This document shows positions 1 through 5,092 of a DNA stretch of 5,092 nucleotides, piece after piece. Origin of the DNA: Alphaproteobacteria bacterium (GTDB lineage Bacteria > Pseudomonadota > Alphaproteobacteria > RS24); contig RFZE01000106.1 of the NCBI GenBank assembly GCA_009920875.1, positions 1 to 5,092 on the forward strand. Direction: 5' to 3'. The position numbers and the translations under genes are program-made. The notes beneath the pieces are model-generated. The model was not told the origin of the DNA, did not search any database, and was given only the letters and a program-made list of their open reading frames with translations. The first letter of the stretch is position 1. Every line of letters starts with the position of its first letter.

Positions 1-61
1 CACGCATGACGATGCCATTGCCGGATTGCTCAGCGCCATTGACGCCCATTATGCGGCGTGA
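1..61 (+). CDS. aroK: Shikimate kinase, C-terminal end only (partial, probable)
   Basis: Only the last 19 codons and the TGA stop (59-61) are present; the reading frame begins at base 2 and gives a tail ending in LLSAIDAHYAA. That tail has no diagnostic motif. The call rests mainly on position: in alphaproteobacteria the gene directly upstream of aroB is usually aroK, and the tail resembles the helical end of that family. If correct, the enzyme phosphorylates shikimate with ATP in the cytoplasm, in the same pathway as AroB. The gap to aroB is only 36 bp with no visible terminator, so the two are probably cotranscribed. The frame being the 3' end of a gene is likely; its identity is inferred. 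Confidence 0.6.
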   Translation, partial: THDDAIAGLLSAIDAHYAA

Positions 62-97
62 CTGGACAAAAGCGCGCCATTTCTCTAAAGCCAGATT

Positions 98-1219
98 ATG
101 AGCGACCAACATAAAGTAACGGTAGAGCTTGGTGAGCGCGCCTATGAGATTATCATTGGCAGCGGCGTATTGGCGCGTGCCGCAACGCATATTGCACCGC
201 TTTTGCCGCGCCCCAAGCTGGCCATTGTCGCTGATGCCAATTTGGCCGAGAATCATTTGCCGATTTTACGCGCCGCACTGAGCGATGTCGGTATTGCCCA
301 TGACAGCTATTTGGTGCCGTCCGGCGAAGCCAGCAAGAATTTCGGGCAATTGGCCGATTTATGCGATTGGCTATTGGCGCAAAAAATCGAACGCAATGAT
401 TGCATTATTGCTTTGGGCGGCGGGGTGATTGGTGATTTGACCGGCTTTGCCGCCGCCATTTTACGCCGCGGCACGCGCTTCATTCAAATTCCGACCACCC
501 TATTGGCGCAAGTTGACAGCTCAATTGGCGGCAAAACCGCGATTAATGCGCCAAGCGGCAAAAACCTCATCGGCGCGTTTCACCAACCCGATTTGGTGCT
601 GGCCGATATGGATGTGCTGAAAACCCTGCCGCCGCGCGAAGTGGGTGCCGGTTATGCCGAGATTGTCAAATATGGGGCGCTTGGCGATAAAGCGTTTTTC
701 GCTTGGCTCGAAGAAAACGGCCAAAAAGTGCTGGCTCTTGATGAGGCGGCTATGGCCGAAGCGGTGGCGCGCAGCTGCCGCGCCAAAGCGGCGATTGTGG
801 CGCGCGATGAGCGCGAGACCGGTGACCGCGCCCTGTTGAATTTGGGCCATACATTCGGCCATGCTTTTGAGGCGCTGACCGGCTATGACAATACGCTATT
901 GCATGGCGAGGCGGTGGCTTACGGCATGGTGCTGGCGTTTAATTTTTCGGTCGCGCGCGGCCATTGTCCGGCCGATGATGCGGCGCGCCTAAAAGACCAT
1001 ATCGGGGCCAGCCATTTGCCGCAAAAAATGGCAGCTATCGGCAATGGCAAATTTACCGCCAGCGCCTTGATTGAAGCGATGCGCCAAGACAAGAAAGTGC
1101 AAAACGGGCAAATGCGCTTTATTTTGGCCAATGGCTTGGGCGACACATTTATCGCAGACAATGTCAGCGAAACCGAATTGCGTGACTTTTTAGTGGCCGA
1201 AGGAGCCGACGCCGCATGA
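98..1219 (+). CDS. aroB: 3-dehydroquinate synthase
   Basis: Complete gene of 373 residues, normal length for bacterial AroB. The enzyme converts DAHP to 3-dehydroquinate in the cytoplasm, the second step of the shikimate pathway, using NAD and a divalent metal (usually zinc). The N-terminal half carries the nucleotide-binding part with GGGVIGDLTGF (107-117), followed by IPTTLLAQVDSSIGGKT (131-147) and GKNLIGAFHQP (154-164), which supply substrate-binding lysines K146 and K155. The metal ligands expected from the Aspergillus enzyme are all present: E188 (GYAEIVKYG), H251 (GHTFGH) and H269 (LHGE), with H255 as the further active-site histidine. The ATG at 98 has only a weak purine stretch (AAAG, 87-90) upstream, but the protein begins just before the expected first strand, so this start is reasonable. 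The stop overlaps the next start. No key residue is missing; it should be active. Confidence 0.97.
   Translation: MSDQHKVTVELGERAYEIIIGSGVLARAATHIAPLLPRPKLAIVADANLAENHLPILRAALSDVGIAHDSYLVPSGEASKNFGQLADLCDWLLAQKIERNDCIIALGGGVIGDLTGFAAAILRRGTRFIQIPTTLLAQVDSSIGGKTAINAPSGKNLIGAFHQPDLVLADMDVLKTLPPREVGAGYAEIVKYGALGDKAFFAWLEENGQKVLALDEAAMAEAVARSCRAKAAIVARDERETGDRALLNLGHTFGHAFEALTGYDNTLLHGEAVAYGMVLAFNFSVARGHCPADDAARLKDHIGASHLPQKMAAIGNGKFTASALIEAMRQDKKVQNGQMRFILANGLGDTFIADNVSETELRDFLVAEGADAA
1200..1205 (+). promoter_or_regulatory. Ribosome binding site for the CNNM/CBS gene, inside the aroB coding region
   Basis: AAGGAG lies 10 bases upstream of the ATG at 1216 and within the last codons of aroB. With the ATGA stop/start overlap it supports the chosen start and coupled translation of the two genes. 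Confidence 0.65.
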
Positions 1220-2487
1220 CCCTTTCTGCCGGATTGTTATGGACGGCCGGTCTGATTTTCCTTTTGCTGATTATTTCAGCCTTCCTGTCAGGCTCGGAAA
1301 CCGCCTTAACGGCGACCAGCAAGGCGCGCATTTTGCGCTTGCAGCAAGAAGGCCAACGCCGTGCGCGTTGGGTGATTTTTTTGCTCGAACAAAAAGAGCG
1401 TCTTTTATCGGCCATTTTGCTGGGCAATAATCTCGTCAATATTCTCGCCTCGGCTTTGGCGACACGGCTGTTTTTGGAAACCTTTGGCGAGAACGGGGTG
1501 GTTTATGCCACTTTGGTGATGACCGTTATGGTGGTGGTGTTTGCCGAAGTGCTGCCGAAAACCTATGCCATTCTCGCCCCCGATATAACAGCGCTGCGCG
1601 CCGCCGGCCCGCTGCGTGTTTTGCTGGTTGTGCTGGCACCCGTCACACGGGTTCTGAGCTTTTTCTCGGGCACGATTTTGCGCCTCACCGGACTGGCCAA
1701 AAGCGCCGACATATCGCTGGTGCCGGCGCATGAGGAAATTCGCGGTGCCATTGATTTGCATCACCAAGAAGGCGCGGTTCGCAAAGGCGACCGCGATATG
1801 CTGGGCGGTATTCTCGATTTGGGCGATACCACTTTGGAAGAGATTATGATTCACCGCTCGGCGATTTTGACTTTGGACGGCGATTTGCCGTCCGATGAAA
1901 TTGTCGCCGCCGTGCTCGACAGCCCATATACCCGCATTCCGCTCTGGCGCAATGAGCCGGAAAATATTGTCGGTGTTTTGCACGCCAAAGATTTGCTCCG
2001 CGCTTTGGCCAATAGTCCGGTCGGCGCGACTGGGCTGAATATTGAAAATATTGCCAGCCCGCCTTGGTTTGTGCCTGAAACAACATCCCTTTCGGAACAG
2101 TTAAACGCGTTTCGCGAGCGTAAAGCCCATTTTGCCCTTGTCGTTGACGAATATGGCGCGCTGATGGGGCTGGTGACGATGGAAGATATTTTGGAGGAAA
2201 TTGTCGGCTCGATTGATGATGAGCATGACCGCCCCGACAATATGCTGCGCCGCCGCCCTGACGGCACATTGGAAGTATCAGGCGCGCTGTCGCTGCGCGA
2301 CCTCAATCGCGAAATGGGCTGGAACCTGCCCGATGACGAAGCCAGTTCGGTCGCCGGTCTGATTATTCACGAGGCGCGGGTCATCCCCGATATCGGTCAG
2401 GTTTTTGAGTTTCACGGCCTGCGCTTTCGCATTATGGGGCGTCAGCGCAATCGCATTATGCAAGTGCGGATTTCCGAACTGGCTTAG
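1216..2487 (+). CDS. CNNM/CBS-domain membrane protein (CorB/CorC/HlyC-type, probable Mg2+/Co2+ transporter)
   Basis: Complete, 423 residues. The layout is that of CNNM/CorB proteins. A membrane DUF21/CNNM domain spans about residues 5-155, with hydrophobic segments near 5-25, 62-85, 93-120 and 130-155 and the motifs SGSETALTATSKAR (25-38), LLGNNLVN (68-75) and EVLPKTYA (111-118). Two CBS repeats follow, at about 213-265 (ending VGVLHAKDLLRAL) and 283-335 (FALVVDEYGALMGLVTMEDILEEIVG), then a C-terminal CorC_HlyC domain at about 345-423. Characterised relatives export Mg2+ and are linked to cobalt resistance; CBS pairs usually bind adenine nucleotides. The older name 'hemolysin C' is misleading. 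The start codon overlaps the aroB stop as ATGA, which implies translational coupling, and the SD-like AAGGAG at 1200-1205 lies inside aroB. The domain call is firm; the transported ion is inferred from the family. Confidence 0.92.
   Translation: MTLSAGLLWTAGLIFLLLIISAFLSGSETALTATSKARILRLQQEGQRRARWVIFLLEQKERLLSAILLGNNLVNILASALATRLFLETFGENGVVYATLVMTVMVVVFAEVLPKTYAILAPDITALRAAGPLRVLLVVLAPVTRVLSFFSGTILRLTGLAKSADISLVPAHEEIRGAIDLHHQEGAVRKGDRDMLGGILDLGDTTLEEIMIHRSAILTLDGDLPSDEIVAAVLDSPYTRIPLWRNEPENIVGVLHAKDLLRALANSPVGATGLNIENIASPPWFVPETTSLSEQLNAFRERKAHFALVVDEYGALMGLVTMEDILEEIVGSIDDEHDRPDNMLRRRPDGTLEVSGALSLRDLNREMGWNLPDDEASSVAGLIIHEARVIPDIGQVFEFHGLRFRIMGRQRNRIMQVRISELA
1875..1893. repeat. 7-bp inverted repeat within the CNNM/CBS gene
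   Basis: GGACGGC and GCCGTCC are exact inverted copies around a 5-base loop (GATTT). The stem is GC-rich but is not followed by a T run on either strand. It encodes DGDLPS, at the start of the first CBS repeat. It may be chance in GC-rich coding sequence. Confidence 0.4.
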
Positions 2488-2765
2488 TTTTTTTCGGCTT
2501 CTTTTGGGCTTTGCAATTTCAAAGCCAGCGCATGCACCGATGCTTGCAATTCATCAGCCAAGCACTCAAGCACATGACGCTGGCGGTCAACTCGGTTCAT
2601 GCCGTCAAACATTGCCGCCACCATATGCACGCGAAAATGGGTTTCGCCCTCAGGACGCGCCCCGGCGTGACCCGCATGCAAATGCGATTCATCGCTGATG
2701 CGTAAATGCTGCGGTGTATAGGTATCGCGCAGTTTTTGTTCTATAATTTGATAAACTTGCGTCAT
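2484..2765 (-). CDS. bolA: BolA family protein
   Basis: Complete 93-residue protein, usual size for BolA. The single BolA domain covers almost the whole chain. It includes the signature DESHLHAGHAGARPEGETHFRV (25-46), the helix region RVDRQRHVLECLADEL (58-73) and the family-conserved histidine H78 in VHAL. Histidines 28-33 in the loop before the second strand match the loop where BolA proteins bind a shared [2Fe-2S] cluster with monothiol glutaredoxins. Family roles are iron-sulfur trafficking with such glutaredoxins and stress or morphology control; which applies here cannot be read from the window, and no glutaredoxin gene is present. A good Shine-Dalgarno supports the ATG. It is the only minus-strand gene: convergent with the transporter gene (stops overlap) and divergent from the J-domain gene. 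Confidence 0.93.
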   Translation of the reverse strand: MTQVYQIIEQKLRDTYTPQHLRISDESHLHAGHAGARPEGETHFRVHMVAAMFDGMNRVDRQRHVLECLADELQASVHALALKLQSPKEAEKN

Positions 2766-2932
2766 GGTGTCTCCGATACGACTTTCGTAAACCTTAAGGG
2801 TTCGGGGCGTGATTTGCGTTTGCGGCCATATGACATATATCGCTTTGAGGAATGAGAGGCGAGAGTCTTATCCTCGAAACGGTCGCTTAATTGTTTAACC
2901 CATCTGCTGCGGCAGACAAAACAGGCTGGTTC
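2766..2932. promoter_or_regulatory. Divergent intergenic region between bolA and the J-domain gene, probable promoters for both
   Basis: This 167-bp gap is the only large noncoding stretch. Because the flanking genes diverge, it should carry both promoters. Weak plus-strand candidates are TTGCGT (2814-2819) with TATATC (2836-2841), 16-base spacer, and TTGAGG (2845-2850) with TTATCC (2868-2873), 17-base spacer; neither is close to consensus. AT-rich bases near 2828-2840 contain an 11-base palindrome (ATATG-A-CATAT, 2828-2838). A small hairpin, TCTGC/GCAGA with a 4-base loop (2903-2916), would lie in the J-gene leader. I see no clear -35/-10 pair for bolA. The regional call is by position; the individual boxes are tentative. 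Confidence 0.45.
2771..2774 (-). promoter_or_regulatory. Ribosome binding site for bolA
   Basis: On the minus strand GGAG is followed by a 5-base spacer and the ATG at 2765-2763. This is close to ideal spacing and fixes the bolA start. Confidence 0.75.
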
Positions 2933-3538
2933 ATGAATTTGAACTCAAAATATTTTGATATGATCCGCGCCTCACGCCATCAGGGGCGCGAAGAAAAACG
3001 CGCGCAAATGGTTGAGAACGGGTCGCGCTGTGACTGGCCCGATTGCCTGAAAGCAGGTGTTTATCCCGCGCCGGCCGGGCCGCAGACAAAAGAAAAACGG
3101 TATTTTTGCTATGACCATGTGCGCGAATATAATCGCAGCTATAATTATTTCGAGGGCATGAGCCAGGAAGAAGCCGAAAGTTTTCGCCGCGCCGCGCAGA
3201 CCGGCCACCGCCCGACTTGGTCCATGGGCACGCGGCGCGCACGCGGCAGCAAGGTTGAAGATTGGCAATTTCAAGACCCGCTGGAAATTATGGGCGAAGC
3301 CGGTTTCACCGAAGCCAGCCCGGTCGCTGGCGGCTCGAAAGCCACCGCCGGTCAAAAACGCGCGCTCGATGTGATGGATTTGCCCGATAATGCCAGCGCC
3401 GATGATGTGCGCAAAAAGTTTAAAATATTGGTCAAACAATATCACCCTGATGCCAATGGCGGCGACCGTTCTTTGGAGGACAAGCTGCAAAGCGTCATTC
3501 AGGCGCATGACTATTTGAAGGCTTCCGGCTTTTGTTAA
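2933..3538 (+). CDS. J-domain protein (DnaJ-like co-chaperone) with N-terminal Cys/His motif
   Basis: Complete, 201 residues from the ATG at 2933. A TTG 42 bases upstream is in frame, but the extra residues look unlike the family, whose proteins start with a form of MxLxSKYFDxIR, so 2933 is preferred; its ribosome site is weak (AGG, 2923-2925). The N-terminal part (about 30-100) has C33-x4-C38 and C59-x2-H62 followed by VREYNRSYNYFEGM (63-76) and TGHRPTW (90-96), patterns familiar from alphaproteobacterial relatives. The C-terminal J domain (about 142-201) carries HPD at 171-173, the tripeptide that stimulates Hsp70 (DnaK) ATPase. It lacks the Gly/Phe and zinc-finger regions of DnaJ, so it is a class C type J protein. 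Its client is unknown. It sits 50 bp upstream of cobS on the same strand, so cotranscription is likely. Confidence 0.88.
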   Translation: MNLNSKYFDMIRASRHQGREEKRAQMVENGSRCDWPDCLKAGVYPAPAGPQTKEKRYFCYDHVREYNRSYNYFEGMSQEEAESFRRAAQTGHRPTWSMGTRRARGSKVEDWQFQDPLEIMGEAGFTEASPVAGGSKATAGQKRALDVMDLPDNASADDVRKKFKILVKQYHPDANGGDRSLEDKLQSVIQAHDYLKASGFC

Positions 3539-3581
3539 ACCGGGCTTTCTGCTAACACCTTTCCCAAGCAAGCCTATTTTC

Positions 3582-3585
3582 GGAG
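3582..3585 (+). promoter_or_regulatory. Ribosome binding site for cobS, favouring the second of two tandem ATGs
   Basis: GGAG stands 3 bases before the ATG at 3589 and 6 bases before the ATG at 3592. The second spacing is the more usual, so 3592 is taken as the start. The difference is one methionine. Confidence 0.65.
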
Positions 3586-3591
3586 ATTATG

Positions 3592-4605
3592 ATGAGTAAA
3601 GCGGCACAAGAAACTTCGACGTCCCATGGCGCCATGCCGGACGCGCCCGATACGCAAATCGAGGCGCGCGATGTGTTCGGCGTCGACATTGATATGACCG
3701 TGCCGGCTTTTTCCGAGCGCAATGAATATGTGCCCGATTTTGACGAAGATTATCTCTTCGACAAGCAAACCACCATGGCGCTATTGGCTGGCTTTGCACA
3801 TAATCGCCGTGTCATGGTGCAAGGCTATCACGGCACCGGTAAATCGACCCATATTGAGCAAATTGCAGCGCGGCTAAACTGGCCTTGTGTGCGCGTCAAT
3901 CTCGACAGCCATGTCAGCCGTATTGATTTGGTCGGCAAAGACGCGATTGTGCTGAAAGACGGCAAACAAATTACCGAGTTTCAGGAAGGCATTTTGCCCT
4001 GGGCCCTGCAAAACCCCGTCGCCTTGGTGTTTGACGAATATGATGCAGGTCGTCCCGATGTGATGTTTGTCATTCAGCGCGTATTGGAAGTGGCCGGTAA
4101 GCTGACCTTGCTGGACCAAAACAAAGTCATTCGCCCGAACCCGTATTTCCGCCTGTTTGCCACCACCAATACCATTGGCCTCGGCGATACGAGCGGGCTT
4201 TATCACGGCACGCAACAGATTAACCAAGGGCAAATGGACCGCTGGAATATCGTCACCTCGCTCAATTATTTGGCGCATGATAAAGAAACCGACATTGTGC
4301 ACGCCAAAGCGCCTGGTTATGAAGGGGCTGAGGGACGCGAGAAAATAGCCGCCATGGTGCGGGTCGCCGACCTCACACGCTCGGCCTTTATCAATGGCGA
4401 TATTTCCACCGTGATGAGCCCGCGCACGGTTTTGACCTGGGCCGAAAATGCCGAAATTCTGGGCGATGATATTGCGTTGGCCTTCCAACTGACCTTTTTG
4501 AACAAATGCGATGAGCTGGAACGCCCGACCGTGGCCGAGTTTTATCAACGCTGTTTTGGCGATGATTTACCCGATAGCGCAGTGTCCGTATTGGCGGATA
4601 ATTAG
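3592..4605 (+). CDS. cobS: Aerobic cobaltochelatase subunit CobS (AAA+ ATPase)
   Basis: Complete, 337 residues from the ATG at 3592 (338 if 3589 is used), typical for CobS. CobS forms AAA+ rings that, with CobT, drive cobalt insertion by CobN into hydrogenobyrinic acid a,c-diamide in the oxygen-dependent cobalamin pathway; the process is cytoplasmic. The N-terminal CobS-specific segment (about 20-60) includes VFGVDIDMTVPAF and YVPDFDEDYLFD. Walker A is GYHGTGKST (78-86, K84), Walker B LVFDEYDAGRPD (145-156, D148 and E149), sensor-1 Asn is N193 in FATTNT, R217 in GQMDRWN is the likely arginine finger, and R278 in MSPRT the likely sensor 2. All ATPase residues are present. A 13-bp gap separates it from cobT. 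The family is close to MoxR-type ATPases, but the N-terminal segment and the cobT neighbour make CobS secure; actual cobalamin synthesis is not shown. Confidence 0.95.
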   Translation: MSKAAQETSTSHGAMPDAPDTQIEARDVFGVDIDMTVPAFSERNEYVPDFDEDYLFDKQTTMALLAGFAHNRRVMVQGYHGTGKSTHIEQIAARLNWPCVRVNLDSHVSRIDLVGKDAIVLKDGKQITEFQEGILPWALQNPVALVFDEYDAGRPDVMFVIQRVLEVAGKLTLLDQNKVIRPNPYFRLFATTNTIGLGDTSGLYHGTQQINQGQMDRWNIVTSLNYLAHDKETDIVHAKAPGYEGAEGREKIAAMVRVADLTRSAFINGDISTVMSPRTVLTWAENAEILGDDIALAFQLTFLNKCDELERPTVAEFYQRCFGDDLPDSAVSVLADN

Positions 4606-4608
4606 AGG
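4604..4608 (+). promoter_or_regulatory. Candidate ribosome binding site for cobT overlapping the cobS stop codon
   Basis: AGAGG begins inside the cobS TAG stop (4603-4605) and ends 10 bases before the GTG at 4619. Spacing is long but usable, and the overlap suggests coupled translation of cobS and cobT. A second purine run, AAGG at 4614-4617, is too close to the GTG. Confidence 0.45.
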
Positions 4609-4618
4609 CGAATAAGGC

Positions 4619-5092
4619 GTGGCGGAAAAATCCCTGGTCGAAGAATTTAAACGCGCCTTGACGCAGACCATGCGCTCGATTGCCGAAGAGGCCGAATTGT
4701 CGGTCAGTTTCGGCACGGAAAAACCGGCACTTGCCGGTTTGAAAGCACGCCTGCCGCAACCGGCGCGCGACCTCGACCCTGAAGACCGACAAAATGTGCG
4801 CGGTCAATCCGACAGTTTTGCCTTGCAATTGGCGCATCATGATGCCGCCATCACTATGGATTTGGCACCGGCCGAAACCGATGCGCGGGCTTCTTTTGAC
4901 GCGGCGGAGACGGCGCGCTGCGAAGCTTTGGGCGCGCGCGCCATGGCCGGTGTCGGGGCCAATATCAACGCCATGCATCAAGCGCGCTGCACCAAATTGG
5001 ATTATGGCGAGACAATGAGCCAAGACGAGGCGCCGCTGGCCGAAGCTTTGGGCTTTATGGTGCGCGAAACATTGACCGGCATGAGCCCGCCA
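4619..5092 (+). CDS. cobT: Cobaltochelatase subunit CobT, N-terminal part (runs off the window)
   Basis: The frame is open from the GTG at 4619 to the last base, 158 codons without a stop. CobT is usually about 600 residues or more, so roughly a quarter is seen. The GTG start lies 13 bp after the cobS stop and gives an N-terminus reading (M)AEKSLVEEFKRALTQTMRSI; the first in-frame ATG (4670) would cut into that helix. Family-like segments are SVSFGTEKPALAGLKARLP (about 32-50), VRGQSDSFALQLAHHDA (about 60-76), a helical stretch with ARASFDAAETARCEALGARAMAGVGANI (about 87-114), and MVREXLTG-type residues near the edge. The C-terminal von Willebrand A domain with its metal site is outside. CobT pairs with CobS as the second chaperone subunit of aerobic cobaltochelatase. 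Identity rests on both the sequence and the cobS neighbour. Confidence 0.9.
   Translation, partial: MAEKSLVEEFKRALTQTMRSIAEEAELSVSFGTEKPALAGLKARLPQPARDLDPEDRQNVRGQSDSFALQLAHHDAAITMDLAPAETDARASFDAAETARCEALGARAMAGVGANINAMHQARCTKLDYGETMSQDEAPLAEALGFMVRETLTGMSPP
4721..4740. repeat. Perfect 9-bp inverted repeat inside cobT, terminator-like on the minus strand
   Basis: AAACCGGCA and TGCCGGTTT are exact inverted copies separated by two bases; as RNA this gives about an 8-bp stem with a 4-base loop. Five A bases on the plus strand (4719-4723) overlap the left arm, so the minus-strand transcript would read stem then TTTTT, the shape of a Rho-independent terminator. On the plus strand the right arm ends in only three T. 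It lies about 34 codons into cobT. Confidence 0.55.

Noticed and set aside
1405..1983. Minus-strand open frame opposite the CNNM/CBS gene (192 codons)
   Set aside because: It has the Gln, His and Asn-rich composition typical of antisense reading and no domain, while the plus strand encodes a complete family member.
2467..2494. Possible terminator after the CNNM/CBS gene (CGGA-TT-TCCG followed downstream by T7)
   Set aside because: The stem is only 4 bp and is separated from the T run by about 11 bases, so it does not have the shape of an intrinsic terminator.
2891..2932. Possible 14-residue N-terminal extension of the J-domain protein from a TTG codon
   Set aside because: The extra residues do not look like the family, whose proteins begin close to the MNLNSKYFD segment, and TTG is a rarer start than the ATG at 2933. 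No Shine-Dalgarno precedes the TTG.
2972..3571. Minus-strand open frame opposite the J-domain gene (199 codons)
   Set aside because: It is fully antisense to a gene with a clear HPD motif, and its hydrophobic look reflects complementary codons rather than a membrane protein.
3521..3588. Terminator or promoter between the J-domain gene and cobS
   Set aside because: The repeated CCGG...CTTT pieces here are direct, not inverted, and no convincing -35/-10 pair is present. Readthrough into cobS is the simpler view.
3874..4548. Long minus-strand open frame opposite cobS (224 codons)
   Set aside because: It lies entirely antisense to a gene with intact AAA+ motifs, its translation resembles no family, and GC-rich codon bias commonly opens such antisense frames.
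4391..5023. Minus-strand open frame opposite the cobS/cobT junction (210 codons)
   Set aside because: It crosses two recognisable genes on the other strand, and its translation is rich in Arg and has no recognisable domain.
1..5092. Mobile element, defence system, CRISPR array, toxin-antitoxin pair or RNA gene
   Set aside because: All coding space is taken by conserved housekeeping genes, and no terminal repeats, repeat arrays, transposase-like frames or tRNA/rRNA-like segments were seen.

Overview
The window looks like chromosomal DNA from an alphaproteobacterium of moderate to high GC. The evidence is the gene order aroK-aroB-CNNM/CBS transporter, convergent bolA, J-domain protein, cobS, cobT, which is a familiar alphaproteobacterial arrangement. 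The protein sequences also have the alphaproteobacterial forms of BolA, the small J-domain protein, CobS and CobT. Nothing in the window identifies the order or genus. I see no mobile element, CRISPR array, rRNA, tRNA or phage gene, and the protein-coding density is very high.

Left part (1-2487, + strand): the last 19 codons of a probable shikimate kinase (aroK), then a complete 3-dehydroquinate synthase (aroB), then a complete CNNM/CBS-domain (CorB/CorC/HlyC-type) membrane protein. AroB and AroK catalyse separate steps of the shikimate pathway to chorismate. The transporter start codon overlaps the aroB stop (ATGA), so the block reads as one transcript with translational coupling.

Middle (2484-2932): a BolA-family gene on the minus strand converges on the transporter gene, and their stop codons share bases. 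BolA is divergent from the right-hand block. The 167-bp gap between them is the only sizeable noncoding stretch and probably holds both promoters. It contains a small perfect palindrome but no textbook promoter.

Right part (2933-5092, + strand): a 201-residue protein with a C-terminal J domain and an N-terminal Cys/His cluster, then cobS (AAA+ ATPase subunit) and the first 158 codons of cobT, which runs off the window. CobS and CobT are the chaperone-like subunits of the aerobic cobaltochelatase, which inserts cobalt into hydrogenobyrinic acid a,c-diamide together with CobN. CobN is not in the window, so cobalamin synthesis by this organism is not proven here.

Overall this is a conserved housekeeping neighbourhood rather than an accessory island. 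The points most worth a second look are the J-domain protein with its possible zinc site next to cobST, the overlapping convergent stop codons, and a strong inverted repeat in early cobT that resembles a terminator for antisense transcription.
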